Shown: in pieces, positions 13,801 to 26,850 of the stretch | How the letters are laid out: each line of letters opens with the position of its first letter | Position numbering within the stretch: position 1 is the first letter of the stretch | Position numbers and translations under genes: made by a program | Assembly: GCA_021234155.1 (NCBI GenBank) | Contig: JAJEKV010000005.1 | Location: forward strand, 21,684,089 to 21,748,088 | Direction of reading: 5' to 3' | Origin: Isoetes taiwanensis | Lineage: Eukaryota; Streptophyta; Lycopodiopsida; Isoetales; Isoetaceae | DNA: 64,000 bases | Notes under the pieces: model-generated | Database searches by the model: none | Told to the model about the DNA's origin: nothing | Seen by the model: the letters and a program-made list of their open reading frames with translations, nothing else

Positions 13801-16800
13801 AGTGTTTCTTTCTTTTGCAAAACCGACCTTGTAACTTGCTCCCTAGGGTAATTTCGCCATTCGGACGATTTGGCGGGGTCGATTTGCCATTAGGACCTCC
13901 CCGGTGCCCGAACGACAAGACAACTGCGGTTTCTACAAAGGCCGACCTCGGGGGGCCAGCGGTTTGACAAGTTCTCTCGGGCCGTCTGGAATCTTTTGGG
14001 CCTTCGAAGAGGGCCCTGAGCGGAGGATCAGCGGTGGGATAGGGGAGCCAGGGCTCCGGGAGGGGTGGTCATTAAGCGTGCGGCCCAGGGGGAGGCGCTG
14101 CCCGGGAAAGGGCTGCCTCGGGAACTTTTGGATCCCGCCTCTTGGGGTGGGACTCTCCCCTCTTGTGAGGGATCTGCAAGGTCTGGCCTCGTTTGACTTG
14201 GGGAAGGGTGCATTTCGGTTGCCACAGCGGGCTGCCCGGCCCGTTCCTATCACTAACCCTTTGACCTAGACCTTCTCGAAAATTTGAAAAGGGTACATTA
14301 TTGTGTCTTTGGAAATGGATTAGGATTCCGGCTGCAAAAAATCAGAATTTATTTTTAGGTACAATGCATTAATTCTTGAATTTATGAATGTCTTGCCCTT
14401 TGCAAAAGCCCCAGACTTCTACTTGCCACATCGGGGAGGAGGACAGGCCCAAACTCGCTCCGTCGGTTCCCCTTGCTCCGTATTCTCGGCTGCGGCTTTC
14501 GGCCGGGTCCCAAGTGCAGCAGACCAAGTCCGGCCCCAAAGCGCCAAACCCTTCTAGAACACGGCAGCCCACGGGGTTTTCGTTTTGGAGGCCCTCTCCT
14601 TGTCCGGTCCGGGCGGGGGTGACTTGGCGTGGAGTGGGGGTGTTGGATGCGAGCACAGGACCCTAAAATCCCAGGAAGCTGCTTGCCCGAATTTCCTCTC
14701 CCCAAGGCCACAGGGGCCGGGGCGAGGCGACCTCCCTCTCAGGAATCAGCGATTTGGCTCTGCCAATGGACTCAAAGCGTCAGCATTGCCACAGGGGACC
14801 AAGTTCCGTGGCAGAAGACCACCCGACCTCAGCGCCAAAGTAGCTCACTTCCATCACACTCGTAGTCAATTGGCCTAGGATGTGGATGCGGGGATCTTTG
14901 TCGTGGGCGTGAGTGTTTCTTTCTTTTACCAAAACCGACCTTGTAACTTGCTCCCTAGGGTAATTTAAGCCATTCAGGGCCCGATTTGGCGGGGGTCGAT
15001 TTGCCATTCGAACCTCCCGGTGCGAGAACGACAAGACAACTGCGGTTTCTACAAGGCCGACCTCGGGGGGCCCAGTGGTTTGACAAGTTCTCGGGGCCGA
15101 TCACGGAATCTTTTGGGCCTTCAGAAGAGGGCCCTGAGCGGAGGATCAGCGGTCGGATAGGGAGCAGGGCTCAGGGAGGTGGTCATTAGCGTGCAGCCCA
15201 GGGGCCTTGCTGCCGGAAAGAGGCTGCCTCGGGGAACTTTTGGATCAGCCTCTTGGGGTGGGACTCTCCCCTCTTGTGAGGGATCCCTGCAAAGGTCGGC
15301 CTCGTTTGACTTGGGGAAGGGTGCGGCATTTCGGTTGCCAGCGAGTACGCAAATGGCGGGCTGCCCGGCCGTTCTAATGCTAACCCTTTGACCTAGACCT
15401 TCTCAGAAAATTTTGAAAATTGGGCTGTGTGCTGGAAATGGATTAGGATTCCGGTGGCAAAAAAATCAGAATTTATTTTTCGTACAATGCATTAATTGCG
15501 AATTTATGAATGTCTTGCCCTTTGCAAAAGCCCCCAGACTTCTACTTGCCACATCGGAGGAGGACAGGCCCAAACTCCGCTCGTCGGTTCCCCTTGCTCC
15601 CGTATTCTCGGCTGCGGCTTCTCGGCCCGGGTCCCAAGTGCAACAAACCAAGTCTCGGCCCCCAAAGCGCAAACCCTTCTAGAACTGGCAACCCACGGGG
15701 TTTTCGTTTTGGAGGCCCTCTCCTTAATCGGTGGTAGGGACCTTGCGCCCGTGACTTGGCGTGGAGTGGGGGTGTTGGCCGACACGGACCCTAAAATCCC
15801 GGTGCTTGCCGAGAATTTTCCCTCTCCCCAAGGCCACAGGGGCCGGACGAGGCGACCTCCCCTCTCGGGAATCGCGATTTGACTTCGCCAATGGACTCGA
15901 GCGTCGGCGTTGCCACGGGGACCAAGTTCCGTGGCGAGAAGACCACCCGACCTCAAAAGCGCCAAAGTAGCTCACTTCCATCACACTCGTAGTCAATTGG
16001 CCTAGGATGTGGATGCGGGATCTCTTGTCGTGGAGGCGTGAGTGTTTCTTTCTTTTGCAAAACCGACCTTGTAACTTGCTCCCTAGGGTTGGGAGCCATT
16101 CGGGCGATTTGGCGGTCGATTTGCCATTCAGGAGCCTCCCGGTGCGGCGACAAGACAACTGCCCGGTTTCTACAAAGGTAGACCTCGGGGCCCAGCGGTT
16201 TGACAAGTTCTCGGACCCGATCACGGAATCTTTTGGGCCTTCGAAGAGGGGCCCTGAGCGGAGGATCAGCGGTGGGATAGGGTCCCGGGCTCGGGAGGGT
16301 GGTCATTAGCGTGCGACCCAGGGTTATGATGCCGCGGAAGAGGCTGCCTCGGGGAACTTTTGGATCCAGCCTCTTGGGGTGGGACTCTCCCCTCTTGTGA
16401 GGGATCCAAAGGTCTGGCCTCGTTTGACTTGGGGAAGGGTGCGGCTTCGGTTGCATCCAGCGGGCTGCCATTCCGTTCTAATGCTAACCCTTTGACCTAG
16501 ACCTTCTCCGAAAATTTGAAAATTGGGGCGTGTCTTTGGAAATGGATTAGGATTCGGTGGCAAAAATCGAGAATTTATTTTTCGTACAATGCATTAATTG
16601 CGAATTTATGAATGTCTTGCCCTTTGCTGCAAAAGCCCCAGACTTCTACTTGCCACATCGGGGAGGAGGACGGGCCCAAACTCCACTCCGTCGGTTCCCC
16701 TTGCTCTGTATTCTCACTGCGGCTTCTCGGCCAGGTCCCAAGTGCAACAAACCAAGTCTCCGCCCCCAAAGCGCCAAACCCTTCTAGAACACGGCAGCCC

Positions 16801-19800
16801 ACCGGGGTTTCGTTTTGGAGGCCCCTCTCCTTGTCGGTTCGAGGCGGGACCCTTTAGTGACTTGGCGTGGAGTGGGGTGTTGGCCTTGAGCCACGGACCC
16901 TAAAATCCCGGGCTGCTTGCCCGAATTTCCTCTCCCCAAGGCCACAGGGGCGGACGGGCGACCTCCCTCTCGGGAATCGCGATTTGACTCTGCCAATGGA
17001 CTCGAGCGTCGGCGTTGCCACAGGGACCAAGTTCCGTGGCGGAAGACCACCCGACCTCCAAAGCCAAAGTAGCTCACTTCCATCATGCTTCGTAGTCAAT
17101 TGGCCTAGGATGTGGATGCGGGATCTTGTCGTGGAGGCGTGAGTGTTTCTTTCTTTTGCAAAACCGACCTTGTAACTTGCTCCCTAGGGTAATTTAAGCC
17201 ATTCGGGACGATTTGGCAGGGTCGATTTGCCATTCGGGAGCCTCCGGTGCGAGCGACAAGACAACTGCGGTTTCTACAAAGTAGACCTCGGGGCCTGCGG
17301 TTTGACAAGTTCTCAGGACCCGATCTGGAATCTTTTGGGCCTTCCGAGAAAGGGGCCCTGAGCGGAGCATCAGCGGTCGGATGGGAGGCAGGGCTCCGGG
17401 GAGGGTGGTCATTAGCGTCGCGCCCAGGGGGGGCTGCCGGGGAAGGGCTGCCTCGGGGAACTTTTGGATCCCGCCTCTTGGGGTCCAGGACTCTCCCCCT
17501 CTTGTGAGGGATCCTGCAAGGTCTGGCCTCGTTTGACTTGGGGAAGGGTGCGGCTCGGTTGCACACAGCGGGCTGCCCGGCCGTTCTAATCTAACCCTTT
17601 GACCTAGACCTTCTCAGAAAATTTGAAAATTGGGCTGTGTCTTTGGAGATGGATTAGGAATCAGGTGGCAAAAAATCAGAATTTATTTTCGTACAATGCA
17701 TTAATTGCGAATTTATGAATGTCTTGCCCGCAAAAGCCCCAGACTTCTACTTGCCACATCGGGAGGAGGACAGGCCCAAACTCCGCTCCGTCAGTTCCCC
17801 TTGCTCCGTATTCGGCTCTGCGGCTTCGGCCGGGTCCCAAGTGCAATGAGACCAAGTCTCGGCCCCAAAGCGCCAAACCCTTCTAGAACACGGCAACCCA
17901 CGGGGGTTTACGTTTTGGAGGCCCTCTCATGTCCGGTCAGGCGGGACCTTGCCAGTGACTTGGCGTGGAGATGGGGGTGTTGGCGCTTGAACCACGGACC
18001 CTAAAATCCCGGAAAGCTGCTTGCCGAATTTCCTCTCCCCAAGGCCACAGGGGCCGGACCCGGGCGACCTCCCCTCTCGGGATCGCGATTTGACTCACGC
18101 CAATGGACTCGAGCGTCGGCGTTGCCACGGGGACCAAGTTCAGTGGCGGAAGACCACCCGACCTCAAGAAGCGCCAAAGTAGCTCACTTCCATCACACTT
18201 GTAGTCAATTGGCCTAGGATGTGGATGCGGGATCTTGTCGTGGAGTGGGCGTGAGTGTTTCTTTCTTTTGCAAAACCGACATTGTAACTTGCTCCCTAGG
18301 GTAATTTCCCCATTCCGGACGATTTGGCGGTCGATTTGCCATTCAGGAGCCTCCCCGGTGCCCGAGCGACAAGACAATGCCCGGTTTCTACAAAGGCCGG
18401 AGCCTCGGGGCGCCCGTGGTTTGACAAGTTCTCGGACCCGATCACGGAATCTTTTGGGCCTTCGAAGAGGGGCCCTTGAGCGGAGGATCAGCGGTGGGAT
18501 AGGGAGGCAGGGCTCGGGAGGGTGGTCATTAGCGTCGCGACCCGGGGCATTGGCGCGAGGAAGGGCTGCCTCGGGGAACTTTTGGATCAGCCTCTTGGGG
18601 TGGGACTCTCCCCTCTTGTGAGGATCCTGCAAAGGTCTGGCCTCGTTTGACTTGGGGAAGGGTGCCGGCCGGTTGCCACAGCGGGCTGCCCGGCCGTTCT
18701 AATGCTAACCCTTTGACCTAGACCTTCTCGAAAATTTGAAAATTGGGCGTGTCTTTGGAAATGGATTAGGATTCGGTGGCAAAAAATCGGGAATTTATTT
18801 TAGGTACAATGCATTAATTGCGAATTTATGAATGTCTTGCCACTGCAAAGCGCCCCAGACTTCTACTTGCCACATGGGGGAGGAGGACGGGCCCAAACTC
18901 CGCTCCGTCGGTTCCCCTTGCTCCGTGTATTCTCGGCTGCGGCTTTCGGCCGGGTCCCAAGTGCAACAAGACCAAGTCTCGGCCCCAAAACGCAAACCCT
19001 TCTAGAACACGGCAGCCCACGGGGTTTCGTTTTGGAGGCCCTCTCCTTGTCGGTTCGGGCGGGACCTTGCGTGACTTGGCGTGGAGTGGGGGTGTTGGCC
19101 TTGAGCCACCGGACCCTAAAATCCCGGAAGCTGCTTGCCCGAATTTCCTCTCCCAAGGCCACAGGGGCCGGACGGGCGACCTCCCCCTCTCGGGAATCAG
19201 CGATTTGGCTCTGCCAATGGACTCGAGCGTCGGCGTTGCCACAGGGACCAAGTTACGTGGCGGAAGACCACCCGACCTCAAGAAGCCAAAGTAGCTCACT
19301 TCCATCACACTTTCGTAGTCAATTGGCCTAGGATGTGGATCGCGGGATCTTGTCGTGGAGGCGTGAGTGTTTCTTTCTTTTGCAAAACCGACCTTGTAAC
19401 TTGCTCCTAGGGTAATTTCGCCATTCGGGACGATTTGGCAGGGTCGATTTGCCATTCGAACCCTCGGTGCGAACGACAAGACAACTGCGGTTTCTACAAG
19501 GCCGACCTCCGGGGCGCCCAGCGGTTTGACAAGTTCTCGGGACCGTCTCCACGGAATCTTTTGGGCCTTCGAAGAGGGGCCTGAGCGAGCATCAGCGGTG
19601 GGATAGGGGAGGCAGGGCTCGGGAGGGTGGTCATTAAGCGTGCAATTTCTATGCTGCCGGGGAAAGAGCTGCCTCGGGGAACTTTTTTGGATCCGCCTCT
19701 TGGGGTCCAGGACTCTCCCCTCTTGTGAGGGATCCCCCCAAGGTCGGCCTCGTTTGACTTGGGGAAGGGTGCGGCTCGGTTGCCACAGCGGGCTGCCCGG

Positions 19801-22800
19801 CCAGATTCTAATCTTAACCCTTTGACCTAGACCTTCTCAGAAAATTTGAAAATTGGGTTGTGTCTTTGGAAATGGATTAGGATTCGGCTGCCAAAAATCG
19901 AGAATTTATTACCCCGTACAATGCATTAATTGCGAATTTATGAATGTCTTGCCCTTTGCAAAAAGCCCCAGGCTTCTACTTGCCACATCGGGAGGAGGAC
20001 GGGCCCAAACTCCGCTCCGTCGGTTCCCTTGCTCCGTATTCTCATTGCGGCTTCGGCGGGTCCCAAGTGCAGCGAGACCAAGTCTGCGGCCCCAAAGCGC
20101 CAAACCCTTCTAGAACACGGCAGCCCACAGGGGTTCACGTTTTGGAGGCCCTCTCCTTGTCCGGTCGGTGGGACCTTGGCAGTAGTGACTTGGCGTGGAG
20201 TGGGGGTGTTGGCCTTGAGCCACCGGACCCTAAAATCCCCGGGCTGCTTGCCCGAATTTCCCTCTCCCAAGGCCACAGGGGCCGGGATGAGGCGACCTCC
20301 CTCTCGGAATCGCGATTTGGCTACGCCAATGGACTCGAGCGTCGGCGTTGCCATGGGGACCAAGTTTCGTGGCCGAAGACCACCCGACCTCCAAGAAGCG
20401 CCAAAGTAGCTCACTTCCATCACACTTTCGTAGTCAATTGGCCTAGGATGTGGATGCGGGGATCTTGTCGTGGAGGCGTGAGTGTTTCTTTCTTTTTGCA
20501 AAACCGACCTTGTAACTTGCTCCTAGGGTAATTTGCCATTAGGGCCGATTTGGCGGGGTCGATTTGCCATTAGAACCTCCCGGTGCGAGCGACAAGACAA
20601 CCCCGGTTTCTACAAGTAGACCTCGGGGCCTTTTGCGGTTTGACAAGTTCTCGGGGCCGATCTGGAATCTTTTGGGCCTTCGAAGAGGGGCCCTGAGCGG
20701 AGGATCAGCGGTCGGATAGGGGGGCGGGGCTCGGGAGGGTGGTCATTAGCGTCGCGGCCCAGGGGAGGCTGCCGAGGGAAAAGGCTGCCTCGGGAACTTT
20801 TGGATCCCGCCTCTTGGGGTGGGACTCTCCCCTCTTGTGAGGGATCCTGCAAGGTCCTGGCCTCGTTTGACTTGGGGAAGGGTGCGGCTCGGTTGCGTTA
20901 CAGCGGGCTGCTAACCGTTCTAATGCTAACCCTTTGACCTAGACCTTCTCAGAAAAATTTGAAAATTGGGATTGTCTTTGGAAATGGATTAGGATTCCAG
21001 CTGGCAAAAATCAGAATTTATTTTCGTACAATGCATTAATTGCGAATTTATGAATGTCTTGCCCCTTTGCAAAAGCGCCCCCAGACTTCTACTTGCCACA
21101 TCGGGAGGAGGACGGGGCCCAAACTCCACTCCGTCGGTTCCCCTTGCTCCGTATTCTCGGCTGCGGCTTTCGGCCAGTCCCAAGTGCAACAAACCAAGTC
21201 TCGGCCCCCAAAGCGCAAACCCTTCTAGAACACGGCAGCCCACGGGGTTTACGTTTTGGAGGCCCTCTCCTTGTCGGATTGGGCGGGACCTTAGCAGCGT
21301 GACTTGGCGTGGAGTGGGGGTGTTGGCCTTGAGCCACGGACCCTAAAATCCCGGGAAGCTGCTTGCCCCGAATTTCCCTCCCCAAGGCCACAGGGGCCGG
21401 GCCAGGCGACCTCCCTCTCGGGAATCGCGATTTGACTCTGCCAATGGACTCGAGCGTCGGCGTTGCCACAGGGACCAAGTTAGTGGCGAGAAGACCACCC
21501 GACCTCCAAGAAGCGCCAAAGTAGCTCACTTCCATCACACTTCGTAGTCAATTGGCCTAGGATGTGGATGCGGGGGATCTTGTCGTGGAGGCGTGAGTGT
21601 TTCTTTCTTTTGCAAAACCGACCTTGTAACTTGCTCCCTAGGGTAATTTTAGCCATTCGGGGACGATTTGGCGGGGTCGATTTGCCATTAGGAACCTCCC
21701 GGTGCGAGCGACAACAACTGCCCGGTTTCTACAAGGCCGACCTCGGGGGCCCAGCGGTTTGACAAGTTCTTCGGACCCGATCGGAATCTTTTGGGCCTTC
21801 GAAGAGGGGCCCTGAGCGGAGCATCCAGCGGTCCGGATAGGGGAACGGGCTCGGGAGGAGGGTGGTCATTAAGCGTCTGACCCCGGGGGCCGGCTGCCGG
21901 GGAAGGGCTGCCTCGGGAACTTTTGGATCCCGCCTCTTGGGGTGGGACTCTCCCCTCTTGTGAGGGATCCCGCAAGGTCTGGCCTCGTTTGACTTGGGGA
22001 AGGGTGCCGGCTTCGGTTGCCACAGCGGGCTGCCCCGCCCCGTTCTAATGCTAACCCTTTGACCTAGACCTTCTCAGAAATTTGAAAATTGGGCTGTGTG
22101 TCTTTGGAGATGGATTAGGAATCCAGGTGGCAAAAAAATCAGAATTTATTTTCGTACAATGCATTAATTGCGAATTTATGAATGTCTTGCCAGCGCAAAA
22201 GCCCCCGACTTCTACTTGCCACATCGGGGAGGAGGGACGGGCCCAAACTCCGCTCCGTCAGTTCCCCTTGCTCCGTATTCGGCTGCGGCTTCGGCCGGGT
22301 CCCAAGTGCAGCGGACCAAGTCGGCCCCAAAGCGCAAACCCTTCTAGAACACGGCAGCCCACGGGGTTTCGTTTTGGAGGCCCTCTCCTTGTCGGTCAGG
22401 CGGGACCTTTGCTTGCGTGACTTGGCGTGGAGTGGGGGTGTTGGCCTTGACACGGACCCTAAAATCCCCGGGCTGCTTTGCCCCCGAATTTCCCTCTCCC
22501 AAGGCCACAGGGGCCGGGCCGGGCGACCTCCCCTCTCGGAATCGCGATTTGACTCGCCAATGGACTCGAGCGTCGGCGTTGCCACGGGGACCAAGTTAGG
22601 TGGCCAGAAGACCACCGACCTCCAAGAAGCGCCAAAGTAGCTCACTTCCATCACACTTGTAGTCAATTGGCCTAGGATGTGGATGCGGGATCTCGTCGTG
22701 GAGGCGTGAGTGTTTCTTTCTTTTGCAAAACCGACCTTGTAACTTGCTCCTAGGGTAATTTCGCCATTCAGGACGATTTGGCAGGTCGATTTGCCATTCA

Positions 22801-25800
22801 GGAGCCTCCCGGTGCGAGCGACAAGACAACTGCGGTTTCTACAAAGGCCGACCGGGGCGCCCAGCGGTTTGACAAGTTCTCGGACCCGATCTGGAATCTT
22901 TTGGGCCTTCGAAGGGGCCCTTGAGCGGAGGATCCAGCGGTGGGATAGGGGGCCGGGCTCGGGAGGGTGGTCATTAGCGTCATGCGACCCAGGGGGGGCT
23001 TTGCGAGGGAAGGGCTGCCTCGGGAACTTTTTGGATCAGCCTCTTGGGGTGGGACTCTCCCCTCTTGTGAGGGATCCCCCGCAAGGTCTGGCCTCGTTTG
23101 ACTTGGGGAAGGGTGCCATTTCGGTTGCCCGCAGCGGGCTGCCCGACCGTTCTAATCACTAACCCTTTGACCTAGACCTTCTCGAAAATTTGAAAATTGG
23201 GGCATTGTGTCTTTGGAAATGGATTAGGATTCCGGTGGCAAAAAAATCAGAATTTATTTTAGGTACAATGCATTAATTGCGAATTTATGAATGTCTTGCC
23301 CCTTTGCAAAGCCCCAGACTTCTACTTGCCACATCGGGGAGGAGGACAGGCCCAAACTCCGCTCCGTCGGTTCCCCTTGCTCCGTATTCACCGGCTGCGG
23401 CTTCTCGGCCAGGTCCCAAGTGCAGCGGACCAAGTCTCGGCCCCCAAAGCGCCAAACCCTTCTAGAACACGGCAGCCCACGGGGTTTACGTTTTGGAGGC
23501 CCTCTCCTTGTCCGGTCCGGTAGGGACCTTGCGCAGTGACTTGGCATGGAGTGGGGGTGTTGGCCTTGATTACGGACCCTAAAATCCCCGGTGCTTTGCC
23601 GAATTTCCTCTCCCCAAGGCCACAGGGGCCGGTTGAGGCGACCTCCCTCTCGGAATCGCGATTTGGCTCTGCCAATGGACTCGAAGCGTCGGCGTTGCCA
23701 CAGGGACCAAGTTCCGTGGCGAGAGAAGACCACCCGACCTCAAGAAGCGCCAAAGTAGCTCACTTCCATCACACTCGTAGTCAATTGGCCTAGGATGTGG
23801 ATGCGGGGATCTTGTCGTGGGCGTGAGTGTTTCTTTCTTTTTGCAAAACCGACCTTGTAACTTGCTCCCTAGGGTAATTTAGCCATTCGGGACGATTTTG
23901 GGGGGGTCGATTTGCCATTCAGGAGCCTCCCGGTGCGAACGACAAGACAACTGCGGTTTCTACAAAGGCCGACCTCCGGGGCCCAGCGGTTTGACAAGTT
24001 CTCCGGACCGATCTGGAATCTTTTGGGCCTTCGAAGAGGGGCCCCTGAGCGGAGGATCAGCGGTGGGATAGGGGAGCCGGGGCTCGGGAGGGTGGTCATT
24101 AGCGTCAGCCCCAGGGGGCGGCCGAGGAAGGGCTGCCTCGGGAACTTTTGGATCCGCCTCTTGGGGTCCGGACTCTCCCCTCTTGTGAGGATCCCTGCAA
24201 GGTCGGCCTCGTTTGACTTGGGGAAGGGTGCCGGCTCGGTTGCTTTACCCAGCGGGCTGCCCGGCCCGTTCTATGCTAACCCTTTGACCTAGACCTTCTC
24301 AGAAAATTTGAAAATTGGGCTGTGTCTTTGGAAATGGATTAGGATTCCAGGTGGCAAAAAAATCAGAATTTATTACCGTACAATGCATTAATTGCGAATT
24401 TATGAATGTCTTGCCTTTGCAAAAGCGCCCCCGACTTCTACTTGCCACATCGGGAGGAGGACAGGCCCAAACTCCGCTCCGTCGGTTCCCCTTGCTCCGT
24501 ATTCACCGGCTGCGGCTTCGGGCAGGTCCCAAGTGCAACGAGACCAAGTCTACGGCCCCCCAAAGCGCCAAACCCTTCTAGAACACGGCAACCCACGGGG
24601 TTTACGTTTTGGAGGCCCTCTCCTGTCGTTCGAGGCGGGACCTGCGCGCGTGACTTGGCGTGGAGTGGGGGTGTTGGCGCTTGAAAACCGCGGACCCTAA
24701 AATCCCGGGAAGGCTGCTTGCCCGAATTTCCCTCTCCCAAGGCCACGGGGGGGGGCCAGGCGACCTCCCTCTCGGAATCGCGCGATTTGGCTCGCCAATG
24801 GACTCGAGCGTCGGCGTTGCCACGGGGACCAAGTTCCAGTGGCGGAAGACCACCCGACCTCCAAGAAGCGCCAAAGTAGCTCACTTCCATCACACTCGTA
24901 GTCAATTGGCCTAGGATGTGGATGCGGGGATCTTGTCGTGGAGGCGTGAGTGTTTCTTTCTTTTTGCAAAACCGACCTTGTAACTTGCTCCCTAGGGGTA
25001 ATTAAGCCATTCAGGACGATTTGGCGGGGTCGATTTGCCATTCGGAGCCTCCCGGTGCGAATGACAAGACAACTGCGGTTTCTACAAGGCCGACCTCGGG
25101 GCGCCCAGCGGTTTGACAAGTTCTCGGGACCCGATCATCGGAATCTTTGGGCCTTCGAAGAGGGGCCCTGAGCGGAGGATCAGCGGTGGGATAGGGAGGC
25201 AGGGCTCGGGGGGTGGTCATTAAGCGTCTGACCCGGGGGGCCTTTGCCGAGGAAGGGCTGCCCGAAGGGGAACTTTTGGGATCCGCCTCTTGGGGTGGGA
25301 CTCTCCCCTCTTGTGAGGGATCCACGCAAGGTCTGGCCTCGTTTGACTTGGGGAAGGGTGCCGGCCCGGTTGCCTGCAGCGGGCTGCCCCGGCCGTTCTA
25401 TCTAACCCTTTGACCTAGACCTTCTCGAAAATTTGAAAATTGGGCTGTGTCTTTGGAAATGGATTAGGATTCCGGTGGCAAAAAAATCAGAATTTATTTT
25501 CGGTACAATGCATTAATTGCGAATTTATGAATGTCTTGCCCTTTGCAAAGCGCCCCCAGACTTCTACTTGCCACATCGGGAGGAGGACAGGCCCAAACTC
25601 CGCTCGTCGGTTCCCCTTGCTCCGTATTCTCGGCTGCGGCTTCTCGGCGGGTCCCAAGTGCAACAGACCAAGTCTCGGCCCCAAAGCGCAAACCCTTCTA
25701 GAACACGGCAACCCACCGGGGTTTCGTTTTGGAGGCCCTCTCCTGTCGGTGGCGGGACCTTGCGCGTGACTTGGCGTGGATTGGGGGTGTTGGCCTTGGA

Positions 25801-25966
25801 TCCGCGGACCCTAAAATCCCGGGTGCTTGCCCGAATTTCCTCTCCCCAAGGCCACGGGGGCGGGGACGGGCGACCTCCCTCTCTGGGGCTGCGATTTGGC
25901 TGCGCCAATGGACTCGAAGCGTCGGCGTTGCCCTAGGGACCAAGTTACGTGACGAGGAAGACCACT
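7838..25966. repeat. 18-kb tandem array of a ~1,114-bp satellite unit, about 16 copies
   Basis: The anchor CCTAGGATGTGG recurs near 8,201, 9,311, 10,412, 11,540, 12,662, 13,763, 14,874, 16,001, 17,104, 18,213, 19,327, 20,442, 21,556, 22,671, 23,789 and 24,910, giving steps of 1,101-1,128 and a mean of about 1,114. All units are head to tail. The array starts with AAGTGCAACAAACCAAGTC at about 7,838 and ends with a partial unit near 25,966. Long stretches are invariant, for example the 100 bases after the anchor, while variation is confined to scattered CNG sites. No reading frame is kept from unit to unit, and I see no 5S, 18S or 26S rRNA sequence or tRNA in the unit. It is best read as a non-coding macrosatellite of centromeric, knob or spacer type, not otherwise identified. 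Confidence 0.97.
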
Positions 25967-26080
25967 CATGTTCACCCAACTAAGAAATGAGTTTTAAGCG
26001 TCATTTGTGTATGCGTCGTCATGCGGCGTCAATCGTCGCATCGCGGCGTATTTTAATCTTGGCGTCGTTTAAACTATTTT
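25967..26080. repeat. Left GC-rich subterminal-type repeats of the CACTA-derived region
   Basis: Just beyond the satellite edge, GCGTC/GCGGCG motifs are packed together (GCGTCGTCATGCGGCGTCAATCGTCGC around 26,010). The same vocabulary (GCGTCGCATGCGGCG) recurs at 32,375-32,760 and 36,150-36,500. CACTA elements typically carry arrays of short subterminal motifs next to their ends. A CACTC sits at about 25,963, but I found no matching inverted end. Confidence 0.5.
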
Positions 26081-26850
26081 TATTTTTGTTGTGTACATGT
26101 TTGATCTTTGGGGCATGTTTGAGCCTAGACAATGCTTGAGCCTAAGAGGCTTGTTTGAACCTAGGTAGCATGTTAGACCCTAAAGGAAATGCAAGCGCCT
26201 ACGTTCAACGTCTATAGGCTCCTCATGCTTCACTCTATGTATTTGGACTTGTTCACCTACAAAATACCATTATTATTATCGTTTTGAAAGGTGAAGCGGT
26301 GATCCATGAGAAAGCTAGTGGATAGCATCAAATTAAGCAATGATCGGGTTAACTTGGTGGTGGCACTTTGGTTTAAGGGTTAGAAAATCGGAGTAACTAA
26401 GATACCATTGAAGACTCTTTGCATGTTCTAGTCTAGAGGCAATGCTTGAGCCTATGTGGCTTCTTTGAGCCCATGTTCGGCCGTTCTTTATTCCTCAGAT
26501 ATAATGTATACCAAAGGGAGGGGGGAAAAAAAAAAAAATTGAATTGAATGGGTTTTATTGCACCACGAAGACCAATAGACATAGCCTATCGGAAGGATTG
26601 CGAGGATGTGCATAATATTTGACATATAGAATTTAATGATCGTCTCCTCTAGGTGCTAACTAGAATTCGTCATTGTTAGCATTGCCAACATTTGTATTAA
26701 AATGCACGAAGTACATCGTATTTAGGTGGAATTGCTCACGGTGTAAGATCTTTGCATGATTTTGGTGGTCCAACCTCTTGATGCTTTCGTTTTTCGGTGA
26801 GTTTGAATGCCTTTGATGCGCGGAGGGCTCTTGAGGGCGTTATTGACTCC
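26081..26850. other. Non-coding stretch with a probable truncated LINE 3' tail
   Basis: No gene is visible. The phrase AATGCTTGAGCCTA recurs near 26,130 and 26,440. At about 26,525-26,600 the minus strand reads like a LINE 3' end: CTATTGGTCTTCGTGGTGCAATAAAACC, then ATTCAATTCAA and a T-run. The minus-strand LINE remnant at 43,255 ends in a similar way (CTACTGGTCTTCATGGATGATAAAAAC then ATTCAATTTAATTC), which supports the reading. Confidence 0.4.

Noticed and set aside
7838-25966. Array as 5S or 45S rDNA
   Set aside because: No rRNA coding sequence or 5S internal promoter is visible in any unit. A spacer origin cannot be excluded.
7902-25983. Dozens of open frames of 60-230 codons in the satellite array
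   Set aside because: They result from GC-rich sequence and are not kept from unit to unit; the frame changes at each indel.
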